Assembly (NCBI GenBank): GCA_028583405.1
Contig: JAPTMU010000119.1
Location: 68,514 to 132,513 of the forward strand
DNA length: 64,000 nucleotides
Direction: 5' to 3'
Source: Pogonophryne albipinna
Lineage: Eukaryota > Chordata > Actinopteri > Perciformes > Artedidraconidae
The notes beneath the pieces are model-generated. The model did not search any database. It was not told the origin of the DNA and saw only the letters and a program-made list of their open reading frames with translations. A program made the translations under genes and the position numbers. Shown here in pieces: positions 39,433-51,003 of the stretch (its first letter is position 1; each line of letters starts with the position of its first letter).

Positions 39433-40789
39433 GGTAGTGTATTAGTCTGAATTGTAGCCACAAAATCACGCAGAGCTGCATAAAAATAGACTCACAATGG
39501 TAACAAGTGGAAAATAATATTTACAAATGTGTACAATGATTTGTAGGTAATTTTGACTACTCAAGACACCTGACTTATACATCTTCAAATGAAGACTGTG
39601 TTCATTCTACAATTACATGGGATTAAAGCAAAATGTAGTTTTACTTGTATAATACTTCAATTTTATATAAAAGACAGTTTGTTTTCATCTGTTTTCAAAT
39701 AAACAAAGTATTGGCTTTCAGAATATTAAACGGCATAATTACAAGCAGAGAACGGACTAATGTAACATCACAGCAAGCATAACAACAGCCAGTGTTTCTT
39801 GTGAGTGTTTCCCCGGTACACAAACGCAAAAATACACAAACACACTCGCGAGCTTCCCCCAGACCAGTAATACAAACGAAAATGTGTCTTCGGGTCAATG
39901 TGACTGATTTCGATAGAGCAAGTCACATTTGGTTTAGGCACGAAACATACTACCAGTCAGTGGCGGCCGGCCCATAGGGGCGCTAGGGGCGCCGCCCCAC
40001 CTCTTCCCACATACAAAAAAATATTAAATTAAAAAAAATATATATATATTTTATATTTTTATTTTTAACCTCTTAAGCCCTGAGCCTGTTTAAATATCAT
40101 ACAATTGGTATCAGTAAAATGTATAATCTGCAATAAAATCTCGTTTAAAATTGTGTTACGATGTCTAAAGTTACTGATAAGTCACATGTTTCCTGCCTGG
40201 CCTTGCCCGTGGCATTAGTTTATCATTACCGGGCGCGGTGCAAGGAGCCCCCGAGCCAAACAGCAGCAACCAGTAGTGATGGGAATTCCGATTCCCTTCG
40301 GGGACACAAATCTTTTGATTCAGTTCACTTGAAAGATTCGTTCACTGATTCGTTCACCGGTTCGCGAACGATTTCTGGTGATTTGCACGTTCGCGAACGA
40401 TTCGTCTTTGTACTTAATTCGTTCAGTGAGTCTTCACTACTGCCGAAGTCCGTACAAGAAGTTTGCTGGCGTAACATGTATGATATTAAAACACATTTTA
40501 CACCTCACCTTGTTGCCCCATGAATTATGCTCTGGGAATAGGCTACATATTATTTAAGAAATATAATTGGCCATTGTTAAATCTCTCATAAATGTGTGCC
40601 TGACTATACGATGTATTACAGCAGGCTAGCACGTTATACTTTCAAACCCATACACGTACTATGTGGCCTAACTTAAATCCCAAAGCATTAAACTCCATTT
40701 GGCCGAGTTCAAAGTGAATAAAAAAATATATCCTCTACATCGGTGACGATTTATTCATATTCTATAGTATGTACCCATCTATGTTTACC

Positions 40790-41345
40790 TTTAGCTAGCG
40801 GCTAAGCTAGCTGGACGCTACGGAGCCCAGCTATCCGCCCTCTGAAGCTTTTAGGGCCGACAGGGAGAGGAGAATGTCCCGCTAACGCTGTGTGTGTGTG
40901 TGTTTCACATTAGCGGGATGCTATGGAGCTCAGGTATCCGCCATCTGAAGCTTTTAGGACCGACAGGGGGAGGAGAATACAACGCTGTGTGTATTTATCG
41001 CTAAGCTAGCGGCTAAGCTAGCTGGACGCTACGGAGCCCAGCTATCCGCCCTCTGAAGCTTTTAGGGCCGACAGGGAGAGGAGAATGTTCCACTAACGCT
41101 GTGTGGGTGTATTTCACATTAGCGGGACGCTATGGAGCTCAGGTATCCTCCATCTGAAGCTTTTAGGGCCGACAGGGGGAGGAGAATACAACGCTGTGTG
41201 TATTTATCGCTAAGCTTGCTGGACGCTACGGAGCCCAGCTATCCGCCCTCTGAAGCTTTTAGTGCCGACAGGGGGAGGAGAATACAACGATGTGTGTATT
41301 TATCGCTAAGCTAGCTGGACGCTACGGTTCCGGTATCCGTCCTCT
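40790..41345. repeat. Complex minisatellite inside the nested hAT
   Basis: Repeats of a 70-120 bp unit with CTAGCTGGACGCTACGGAGC, ATCCGCCCTCTGAAGCTTTT and GCCGACAGGGAGAGGAGAAT blocks, in alternating full and shortened versions. A (GT)n run follows at about 41370-41395. Confidence 0.85.
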
Positions 41346-41364
41346 TTATTGCGGACAGGTTGAG

Positions 41365-41397
<33 letters not shown>

Positions 41398-41430
41398 GGA
41401 GCTCAGGTGAGAGGGCTCTGATTACAGTAC

Positions 41431-41465
41431 ACTGTAGGAAACAGTTCTGAACTGTTTCCTACAGT
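41431..41465. repeat. Perfect 16-bp-stem hairpin, 3-nt loop
   Basis: ACTGTAGGAAACAGTT, loop CTG, then the exact reverse complement. It lies near the right end of the nested hAT. Confidence 0.92.
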
Positions 41466-41748
41466 TCTTTAAGTTCGTCGTTCGCGAACAGCTTCTCTTT
41501 AGCTTTTGGCGGAAGGCGGCGACTCAAACAAACGAATCGTTTTGTGGGAGGAATCAGTTCATCTCGTTCACTTCAAAGATTCGTTAAAAAAGAACGAATC
41601 GTTCGCGAACGACCCATCACTAGCAACCAGCACGTTGCAAAAGTCTCAATAGTAAACTGTGCCGCCAAATATTTTGGTCACGAGGGCGCTCACGTTGGCG
41701 CCCACGTTGCTTACGTGCGTTGACGTGAGTTGTTTTTTAGACTCGTGA

Positions 41749-42063
41749 GTGACCAAGGTGATGAGAATGGCTTTGTGTGCAGGTGGAGTCGCCGGACCTC
41801 GGTCCCCGCCCAATTCCGTTCAAGAGCTAATCTCCAATCCTTTCGAAAGGAGAAGTTTGGGAGATAAACTGTTGCTTAAAGACCTTGGACCGGACCAACC
41901 CGATTTGTATATATCGCAGCAAGCTCGTGAAAAAGACAAAACGTATCAACGAGGCTTCTCACGTAGCTGGTACACCAGAAAGGCATGGCTAGCTGGATGC
42001 AAACAGGTAAATGCTGTCTTTTGTTTCCCATGCTTGCTCTTCAAACAGCCGGGGACAGATACG
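41749..42063 (+). pseudogene. hAT transposase N-terminal fragment (TTF-type zinc finger)
   Basis: The frame contains FSRSWYTRKAWLAGCKQVNA and then VFCFPCLLF. This is the TTF-type/ZMYM1-like zinc-binding region at the start of many hAT transposases. The catalytic RNase H-like domain and the dimerisation domain are not found. Non-functional. Confidence 0.7.
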
Positions 42064-42112
42064 ATCTGTTCAGAAACTAGACAAAAGTTAAACAAGTACA
42101 AACCACAGACTG

Positions 42113-42858
42113 TCTGTGTCATGGAGAATACAGTCGCTGGTTTATTTATGTCTGTATAGGCCGTTGTTGTGAGTGTGGACGGTCGGAGCATATATAACGT
42201 TAGCTTAGCCAAGCTCCATTTAGAAAACACGCTTTTTAAAAGGGTTTTTCGCCTGCCGTCTGTCTGCAGACTTGTCAAAGCATTAATTCATGGTTTGTAC
42301 TAACCGGTATCAGTATGTTGTTAATTCGGCATCATTTTGAAACGTGTATGACAATTAAATCATGGTAAAATATGTTCATCTTGTTGTAGTTGTAGCCCCC
42401 TTGCCAGCGATTCTCTCTCTCGTTTAGCATACTCAGCCCGACTCAGCCTGGTTGTTCCTGGCCCTAGAACCACGATTTTATGGGGCCATAAAAACTGTGA
42501 ATTAGGACCCGCTAGCCGGTACTAGGCCAAGTGTAAACGCAACCAAAAACGGGCCCCGCACGGCTCGGCACTGTCTGTGTCATGGCGAATACAGTCGCTG
42601 GTTTATTTATGTCTGTAGGCCGTTGTTATGAGTGTGGAGTGAGCATATACAACGTTAGCTTAGCCTGGTCGACCCAATCTCCATTCAGAAAACAAGCATT
42701 CTCAAAGGTTTTTCGCCTGCCGTCTGTCTGCAGACTTGTCAAAGCATTAATTCATGGTTTTTACTAACCGGTATCAGTATGTTGTTACGTCGGCATCATT
42801 TAGAAATGTGTATTACAATTTAATCACGGTAAAATATGTTCATTTTGTTGTAGTTGTA
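42113..42858. repeat. Direct duplication of about 275 bp, offset about 462 bp
   Basis: CTGTCTGTGTCATGG, CAGTCGCTGGTTTATTTATG and CTGCAGACTTGTCAAAGCAT recur in the same order at about 42113-42388 and 42575-42858, with small differences. It is internal to the 3.2-kb hAT. Confidence 0.85.
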
Positions 42859-43825
42859 GCTCCCGAGCGCGTCTTGTTTGAATGATGCGAGTAAACACAG
42901 CTGGCAGCCGCGGTGAAACTCGAGCGACTAGAGCGATGCGATAGAAGCGTTTAGAGCGAAGCGAATATTCGCATCGCGTCCGGTCTGAACGCAGCAAGCG
43001 AGCTCCGCGCTGCACTGGAAACGCGCCATTACATCACCAGAGGTCCTAATTTAAGGGGTCATTTCTCCCAAAAAAAAATGTTTTACTCACTATATCAACA
43101 GCCCCACCAAAAATATTTTCCACCAGCCGCCACTGCTACCAGTAGAAATACATTGCTTTCAAAATCGCTCTGTGTCGAATCAATAGATTATATTTCGTGA
43201 CTATAACACGAAATGCCGTGAGTGCTTCATCCTCTGAACACCACACGATGGCGACTGTAACGCACATATTAACATAGGTACGCTCCTCTGAAATGATTGT
43301 CCCCTGCAATTATTATTATCCCTCAATCGAGTTCGCTATTCAGCTTGCTAACGTTAGCTTAAACAAACGTAACATGCAACGTTAGCCTAATCTAAAATGC
43401 TCTACTAAGGCGTACCTTTCATGTGGCTTGTATTTGTCTTCTGCTAGCCAACGCTCGTTGAAACGGCAACCTCCTGGCATACTGTCATCTATCACTCTCA
43501 TCAGAATGCCCAGGTCACACGTAACACAAACACTTGCAGGTCCCGCGCATAGCGCGGGAAGGCCGCAGCGGAGCTGTTTTATGTAGAAGCGAAGCAATTA
43601 TTTTCTCTTAATCTAAAAAGCGAACTATTCAGTCTGACAGCAATTTATTGTAAAAGTAATGCATTTACATTTTCAAGCACTTTATCTCAATTTCAAGCAC
43701 CATTCCCAAAATTCAAGCACTTTCACAACCTTGAAAACACCACGTCAAATTTCAAGCATTTTCAAGGATTTCAAGCACCCGTACGAACCCTGTGAAATAT
43801 AAATTGTGACACTGCCCCAGGAAAG

Positions 43826-44143
43826 TTAATGAGCCAGTTCATTGTTCATCAGTTGTCTGAGTTTGATATACAGGTTAACAGTTTCAAACACATCATTTGT
43901 TAATTTCAGATTATACTCTGACATTAGCTTCACACAGATATGGAACACATCTTCATCACATGGGAAGTCCTTGAACACACACTCATCAAGGCAGACTTGA
44001 ACTTTCTCCAGGTCCACGTGGTGCAAACAATCTCTGCCTCCATACAGATGAGGGACTGCATGCAATATGGAGGGACGTCCATGGGGTGATCGTGAGTTAT
44101 GGACTTGAGTCAAGTCACTTGACGGACTCTGTGATTGTTCCAA
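43826..44143 (-). CDS. Unrecognised 105-codon frame, possible terminal exon
   Basis: The second half of the frame (CLDECVFKDFPCDEDVFHIC, then LTNDVFETVNLYIKLRQLMN) looks like a genuine helical protein segment in composition. I cannot name a family. It ends in a stop 34 bp from the border of the transposon at 38616-43792. No partner exon was identified upstream (above 44143), so it may be a gene fragment or chance. Confidence 0.3.
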   Translation of the reverse strand: MEQSQSPSSDLTQVHNSRSPHGRPSILHAVPHLYGGRDCLHHVDLEKVQVCLDECVFKDFPCDEDVFHICVKLMSEYNLKLTNDVFETVNLYIKLRQLMNNELAH

Positions 44144-44690
44144 GTCAATACAACCTCATTAAGTTCTTCATAGGAGGCAAATAATATTCAGTCAAATAGA
44201 ATGTATAAAAATACTGGGCAATGGTGATTACTGCCTTGGTCAAGTTTAGTCCTGACCCATGGTTTGTTATATTTGTGAGATTTGTCTTCTAGTTGTACTA
44301 TGGTAGGTTGGCACAATCATATTAATACCTGTAAAATGTAAACTGCAGCAGTGCAACTAATGTTATATCTTAACAGCTATAAAAATGTGGTGGATAAACC
44401 CAAAAATAAAAATTCTTAAATACCTACTTATTTGACACAGCTACTCTGAATACCCACATATTTTTGTTAGCCAGAAACAATAACTTATTATTCACTCTCT
44501 CCACGGAAAACAGGCAATTTCTATTTTACACATGGTCATTTGTGGCTCTTTAAAAATATTCACCACATTCAACATTTATTTATTTCATAATGTGACAAGT
44601 ACCTGTATTTAGTATTATTTGTAGAAAGCAGAACTGGATCAAGGACTTGTCCAAGAAGTTGTCTGAGAAGTAGCCATCTACACTCAGTAG
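44144..44690. other. Intergenic
   Basis: Nothing recognised. Confidence 0.4.
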
Positions 44691-45170
44691 AGGTTTCTCA
44701 ATACTCAAATTTCCCCTCCTCGACTCCTCGGTCCTCCGGTATTTGACCCGGAAATGAATTTCAGCGCGCCATGTTGAAGGACATCTCATTTCTCTTAATG
44801 CACTTCGAGGACCGAGCATCGAGCATCGAGGAGGCTCTCTGGAGGAGCTCTAACCGAGGAGACACTGGCCCCGTCTCAGGTCGACTATTTTCATTTCCTC
44901 GCTCCTCGGTCCTCGGTCTCACCGGAAGTTGATTTGTCTGCGCCATCTTGAGTACCGTCCCATGGCTCTTATTTCTGCCGGAGGACCGAGGAGCGAGGAG
45001 CGAGGAGCGAGGAGCGATAATGGAGGAGCGATAACCGAGGAACCACCAGACCATCCTCCGATGAAATCCTCAGACACTCGCCCCGCCCCCTTACTGTGTA
45101 TCGCTCACTGATTGGACGAGGCAGTGCATGCACTGATCTGATGCTTTTTGACATGAGAGCAGTTTCCCAG
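44691..45170. repeat. GAGGACCGAGGAG repeat family fragment
   Basis: Shares long blocks with the arms at 45327-45991 and 48418-49083 (for example GAATTTCAGCGCGCCATGTT and TTGAAGGACATCTCATTTCT). It contains tandem GAGCGAGGA units near 44993-45015. Its 3' part matches 25225-25345. Confidence 0.75.
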
Positions 45171-45991
45171 CGGAGTGAAGAAAATACATGAACCTCACAG
45201 GAGTCACTCCTCAGTTTATACTGTGTTTTGTTTCAATTCATGTATCATTTAGTTACAAATATGCGATATATCTGAACAACAAAGTGGTCAAAAATCATTT
45301 TATTCATTTATTGGAAACAATAAATGACGGACCAAAAGTTTTATTTACAAGTATTACAAGTAAGCAGAGGACACCAAACCAACTGAGACCTGTCTGTCCG
45401 CTGCATCTACACACACACTGTACCAAACACACACACACGCACCTACAGCTAACAGCCTAACAGCCGTTGTGTATTTTATTATGTGAAGCACTAAATGGTT
45501 TTAGAAAAATATGGACTCTTTGTTTGTAGATATCTACTAAACTACAGCAAATAAAGAGAGTAGGCCTGTTCTACTGAGTGATATATATTATACACACTGC
45601 TCTGCTTTCTGCACGGACATCACAGCTGTTCTCTCAGGAAACATCGCGTCGCGATGAGAGCAGTTAATAAAATAATATCCAGGGGATGCATGCAGAGCTG
45701 TCATTGGCTGAGATCAGTCCGGCCGTGCGTCACGACTCTTTGAAACATCTCTGTTGCCGGAAATGCATCCACGAAGGAGCCGTGGAGGACCGTGGAGGAC
45801 CCATCAGTGTATCCTCGGTTAGAGCTCCTCCAGAGAGCCTCCTCGATGCTCGATGCTCGGTCCTCGAAGTGCATTTAGAGAAATTAGATGTCCTTCAACA
45901 TGGCGGGCTGAAATTCATTTCCGGGTCACGACCGGAGGACCGAGGAGTCGAGGAGTCGAGGAGGGGGATTTGATGAAATGAGAAAGGGCCC

Positions 45992-48418
45992 GTGTCTCAA
46001 TTCAGGGGTTGTATCCTTCGGGGTACGCAGCCTACGCGGTCGACGCAGGATGAGGCCGACGAGACCGCGTAGGCTGGACCGAGCGGCCTACGAAATGAGA
46101 CGGTCTAGCCTACGGAGCGTTTCGTATTTACGTCACGTGATATGCGCTGTTCGGTTGCGTTGCTTCAGCAGCCTGCTAGCAAATTAGCTGAAAAGGATCC
46201 AGAAACTTTACTTTTACATTTTTTGGAGATCACCGTCGGAGATTAAATAAAGAGAACCATGGCCAGGTAAATAAGATGAAGCTGTTCCTTTAGCCCCCAG
46301 TAATGTTACATTAGTAAGTTAACAAGTAAATTATATATAGCTGATGTAATTTAATCATATTATTTCATATATTTAAAATAAGTCTTAATTTTTCTGTACT
46401 AATAAAACAATATGTTTTTTAAAGGAACAAAATCATGTTGTATAGATTGATTGTTAACAATATCAGTGTTCTAATCTTAATAGCTGTGATTATAACAGTT
46501 TATATTCCCCTTCTTCCCCTAACCCTGCCCAGATGATGTCCCACTGACACCAGGTCAGCACCTCCAGGTCCAGCAGCACCGTGACCCCCCGCTCTGCTGA
46601 AATACACTATTAAACATTTTATATGACCTATTTTTTGTATTAATAAAATTAAACTGAAGACAGTTTAATGACCTAGAGATATCCTATTATTCCACTGCCT
46701 ATGTACACATGTTGTAAATAATCTTTAAAACCTCAGTAAATGAAATAAACAATGTGTTTAACAATTACAATTTAATATTGTATTTTCATCTTATCAAAAA
46801 GTAGAGGTAAGAATATATCCATCCTCTCTCTGCAGCTTCATGTCTTCTATTATTATAACTTTCATCATTGAGACAGAGGAAATCAATTATGTTATTTAAC
46901 ATCACCAGCAGTAACACAAATATCAGCAAAAGTGTGTTTATGGAGTTGTTTATTTGTATTATATGTGCAGCAAGTATATAGAAGCAGCTGTTTGGGGAAT
47001 CAGACAGAGTCAAGCTATAATCGTTAGATATCTATTAAAAGAAAGGACACATACAAAATCAAATTCTGAAAGTAAGACACAAGTCTGTAGGACGGCAGTA
47101 AGCAGAGGTCTGGGTGGAGGATGCTCCTGATCGCCGTTTTGCTTTCTCCAGCACCCACGGGGGTCCAGCTGGATGGCAGCTCTGTCCTGATGATCCGCTG
47201 GGGTTAGGGGTCCATCTCCAGCACCTCGGGGGTCCAGGTGGATGCAGCTCTGTCCTGATGATCCGCTGTGCACTTTTCAGATTAGGGGTCCTTCTCCAGC
47301 ACCACGGGGTGTCCAGGTGGATGCAGCTCTGTCCTGATGATCCGCTGTGCACTGATCAATTTCTCCAGAATTGTCCTAATTACAGAGAAAAACAAGAGAA
47401 AAAGAAAAAAGTGAATTAATCATATTAAACACAGGGTTGCAAAAGTATTATTGCAAAATGTAACAAAGCATTTCAGGGGATCATTTAAAATGATGTTCTG
47501 GTTTTTAAAAAACTAAAGAGATGAAATGACAGTCACACCTGCATCCCTTTGACAGCACAAACTAACATCAAGCAAAAGGCTGCCGTCTATTTTTGATTGT
47601 TTTATTATTATGGGATTAGGATAAATTAAATAAACTTTAACCTAAATAAAAGATGATCAAATCTGGTGGAAATATTTAAAATAGGCTTTTCTTTTAGCCC
47701 TACCTCAAAGCAGCATGAGCTGAATAAAAAGGTTGTAATTTTGTCCCAAAGTTTAATAAACAGTAAAACATTGGAACATGTCAGAAAAATAAATAAAGCT
47801 AACAGCAGACGTCAGGGTAGCATTTTATAAATCCCACCGTACTGTAGGCTATACCGGTCTAAATGTTTTCACTTTGGTCTATTTATGTAATATAAAGTAT
47901 AACCTATCTATAACAGAGCCAAGATCTCTGTATGACTTTAATAAACTTCTGAATTGAATTAAAAAATAAGTGTAAACAACAGTGCAGTACGTCCAGCTAG
48001 CTAGTTAGCGTCACATATTTATCCGTATTATTTAACGAAAATGTACGTTTTAATGCCCCTTGGGTTTGACGTGTGTGACGTCAGTTAATTTAAAGTAAGT
48101 TAAAACCCAATACTCACATTTATTAGTGATTCCTCCGCTTGCGGCTGCTTTTAAATCCACTCTGCTGGGGTGACCGGAAGCCATTGCATTTGAAAAAAAC
48201 TCCCTCTTCCCTGCGCGCATTGCACCCTGGGATATGGTAGGCCACGGAGTGTACATCAGATGTATCCTTCAAATTGGGGGAAATTTGGCTGCATTCGTGG
48301 GCCGCATTCAGAGGAGTCTCGTCTTTTTTTTGAATTGGGACAGCCTTCTTTCGGCGGAAGTGACGTGTGCGGTCTACGAATGCACCCTTCTAAGGATACA
48401 ACCCCTGAATTGAGACAC
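45992..48418. mobile_element. DNA transposon inside the inverted repeat (2.4 kb)
   Basis: Inverted ends share TGTCTCAATTCAGGGGTTGT and continue to ATCCTT. No target duplication is clear. On the minus strand, about 48190-48120 reads MASGHPSRVDLKAAASGG and runs to a GTGAGTAT splice donor, which may be a first exon of a transposon protein. No transposase domain is recognised elsewhere. Confidence 0.65.
47150..47350. repeat. Minisatellite, three units of about 70 bp
   Basis: GCAGCTCTGTCCTGATGATC followed by CGCTG recurs three times with GGGGTCC, CTCCAGCACC and GGTCCAGGTGGAT between copies. Confidence 0.85.
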
Positions 48419-49083
48419 AAAAGGTCCTTTCTCATTTAATCAAATCCCCCTCCTCGACTCCTCGGTCCTCCGGTCGTGACCCGGAAATGAATTTCAGCGC
48501 GCCATGTTGAAGGACATCTCATTTCTCTAAATGCACTTCGAGGACCGAGCATCGATCATCGAGGAGGCTCTCTGGAGGAGCTCTAACCGAGGATACACTG
48601 ATGGGTCCTCCACGGCTCCTTCGTGGATGCATTTCCGGCAACAGAGATGTTTCAAAGAGTCGTGACGCACGGCCGGACTGATCTCAGCCAATGACAGCTC
48701 TGCATGCATCCCCTGGATATTATTTTATTAACTGCTCTCATCGCAACGCGATGTTTCCAGAGAGAACAGCTGTGAGGTCCGTGCAGAAAGCAGAGCAGTG
48801 TGTATAATATATATCACTCAGTATAACAGGCCTCGCCTACTCTCTTTATTTGCTGTAGTTTAGTAGATATCTACAAACAAAGAGTCCATATTTTTCTAAA
48901 ACCATTTAGTGCTTCACATAATAAAATACACAACGGCTGTTAGGCTGTTAGCTGTAGGTGCGTGTGTGTGTTGGTACAGTGTGTGCGTAGATGCAGCGGA
49001 CAGACAGGTCTCAGTTGGTTTGGTGTCCTCTGCTTACTTTTAATACTTGTAAATAAAACTTTTGGCCCGTCATTTATTTTCCT

Positions 49084-50180
49084 CATTGTAGCGACCAGAG
49101 AGGGGGGGGGGGGGATATATCCAGTCTCTGATAGTGTTACGTTATTATGAGAGTGCTCTGTTTGATTCTGAAATTGTATATATATGTATATAAATATATA
49201 CATATATGTGTGTGTGTGTGTGTGTGTGTCCGCATCTTGTAGCCTGTTATTGTCTCATTATTACCGCATTGTGAATGAATCAAAGTGGTCATGAACACAT
49301 CTGTCCACCAGACAGAGGGCTGCTGTGCCTCCTGTCATCATTAATGGACGTCTCTTTAAAATGACCGCTCAGAGGAGAGGAGTTCTCATTTCTCTAACCG
49401 CCTGCTGCTTCCCCTCCTCTCTCCTCGGTTCCCCTCCTCGGCTCCTCGGCTCACATCTCCTGTGGGCGGGACTAAGTATCGAGGATAGGAGTTGAGGAAG
49501 GAAGGAAGGCAGCTTTGCATGACATTTTTCTGGACGTGTTTCATTGTGATGATAGTGAGTCAATCTGTTTGTTGGAAAGACAGTAGTTGAGTGATTACTG
49601 AGAGAAAATTATTAAAAGAGATAATTATTCAAAGTGTTGTTACTTTAAAGTGTTGTTACTGACCTTTTTCTCTTTTATTTTCTTTACCTCACCTGTAACT
49701 GCTGAGACCCTGAGGAACATGCACACTGGACTGACCTGCTCTGGCAACCTGATTTCCACTGTACGTAATAGTATTTGGTTATGGTATATTGTTATATACA
49801 TCAAAGGCACAATGCACCACCCAGAGACACACATGTATTGATTGTGATATATTGCATAGGTCATGTGAAATCATCTTTACATACTAGAAAACTGTAGGAG
49901 CGGCAACTTGTTTTGAAATTGAATTTTTAATATCCGATAATAAAGTTGATCTGTTTTCTTTATTCTTCTCTCTTCCCAGCTCCATCCATCACCATTCTCT
50001 GTTCCTGCAGGTCCTGCTTGCTAATCAATGCTCAATTTTTTTACACAATTACAAATAAAGTCAATGTATTGTATGACATGAAGTTGTGCTTCATTCTGAG
50101 TCAATAATAAATTCATTCTGCCTTCAACTGCACAATGATTGTGGACTGCACCGACATCCATGTAGCTGCCCCCCAGTAAG
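49084..50180. other. Noncoding
   Basis: Contains a (GT)n run (49207-49228), further CCTCCTCGGCTCCTCGG-type repeats (about 49420-49455), and no gene that I can recognise. Confidence 0.4.
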
Positions 50181-50813
50181 ATGAACCAAGCAAAGAGGGT
50201 CACCATCATACCCAAGGACATCCAGCTGGCCCGCCGCATCCGCGTCTATGGCCAGACGCTACAGGTCCCCGGGGAATTCATTCCCACCGCCACTGTGCCC
50301 TGGTCTGCAGCCGGGCAGCGCTCCTCCCTGCTGGAGACCGCCGGGACATTCACGCCCGTCCCCACGTCGCAGCACAGCAACCCAGCTTTCCGGGTGTCCC
50401 CCGGATTACGGTCGGCAGATTTCGTTTTTATTCGCCACGACGCCCACCGCGGTCCCCTGCGGCCCCCTTACGACGGTCCGTTCAGGGTCATATGTCACGG
50501 GGACAAGAGCCTAGTGGTGGACGTTAGTGGCAGGCCTGAGACTGTGTCCGTTGATCGGATTAAGCCTGCTCACGTGGACTATTTCCAGGCCGTTGGAGTT
50601 GGCTCTGCCCCCACGTCGGGGCCGCCCTCCCATGGCCCGCCCCCCACCCCCTGTGGGGATGCCCTCGCCTTCAGTTGGCGCCCCTGCCCTCGCCTGCGGC
50701 CCCGCCCTCCTCGGCCCCTGTGGTCCGTACGCGCCGGGGTCGGGTGGTACTTCCTCCCAGGCACGTGGATTTTGACTATGGGTGAATACTGGGGGGGCTT
50801 GTTTGGTGATTGA
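50181..50813 (+). pseudogene. Histone H3 C-terminal fragment joined to Ty3/gypsy Pol C-terminus
   Basis: One open frame of 210 codons. Residues about 5-21 (KRVTIIPKDIQLARRIR) are the last helix of histone H3, with Ile for the usual Met and without the final GERA. After that the frame changes identity to the C-terminal end of a fish Ty3/gypsy polyprotein: FVFIRHDAHRGPLRPPYDGP, then VSVDRIKPAHVD, the chromodomain-less integrase tail. The H3 piece is too short to form a nucleosome subunit. Whether the two parts met by insertion, template switching or a chance deletion cannot be told. The remaining pol is missing upstream. Confidence 0.7.
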
Positions 50814-51003
50814 CATTATTCACCCACGGATCTATGGGTTGAGGTATTGTTCCGCACGGACATTTGAGTGAGCCAGACTTCCAGTTTCCGCCGGTCTTCG
50901 CTTCCCGGGCATGAAGTTGTTTACATGTGTGTTGAGATGCTAAATAAAAGTATAGCTTGTAACTTTGATAACCCGCTTCCGACTCCCGTCTCTCGGCACT
51001 ACA
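50798..51003 (+). repeat. Probable gypsy 3' LTR (about 205 bp)
   Basis: A purine-rich ACTGGGGGG precedes TGTTTGG. The segment carries AATAAAAG and ends GGCACTACA, consistent with a short LTR with TG...CA ends directly after pol. There is no 5' partner in the window, so the borders are inferred. Confidence 0.5.

Larger units (their letters stand above)
40274..41622. mobile_element. Innermost nested hAT element (1349 bp)
   Basis: Inverted ends TAGTGATGGG / CCCATCACTA, flanked by an exact 8-bp duplication GCAACCAG (40266-40273 and 41623-41630). Both ends carry subterminal TTCGCGAACGA motifs. No transposase is seen. The interior is a minisatellite and a perfect hairpin. Confidence 0.92.
39958..43135 (+). 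mobile_element. hAT transposon with TTF-type transposase remnant
   Basis: Ends CAGTGGCGGCC / GGCGGCTGG-type inverted repeats (right end reads CCAGCCGCCACTG), flanked by an exact 8-bp duplication CTACCAGT (39950-39957 and 43136-43143). Inside are a transposase N-terminal fragment (41749-42063), a direct duplication of about 275 bp, and a further hAT inserted at 40274-41622. Confidence 0.9.
38616..43792. mobile_element. Outer DNA transposon of a three-level nest
   Basis: Ends are CAGGGTTCTTACAC on the left and, reverse-complemented, CAGGGTTCGTACGGGTGCTT on the right, flanked by TGAAAT on both sides (38610-38615, 43793-43798). Both ends contain repeated CAAGCATTTTCAAG/CAAGCACTTT motifs. Without the nested insertion it would be about 2.0 kb. 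No transposase is recognised in the remaining sequence. The superfamily is uncertain. Confidence 0.7.
45327..49083. repeat. Large inverted repeat, arms about 665 bp
   Basis: The left arm (45327-45991) is the reverse complement of 48419-49083 with few differences; it includes ATCTCTGTTGCCGGAAATGC and GGATGCATGCAGAGCTGTCA. The two arms enclose a separate element at 45992-48418. This may be a fold-back transposon with very long terminal repeats. No coding region is recognised in the arms. Confidence 0.85.
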
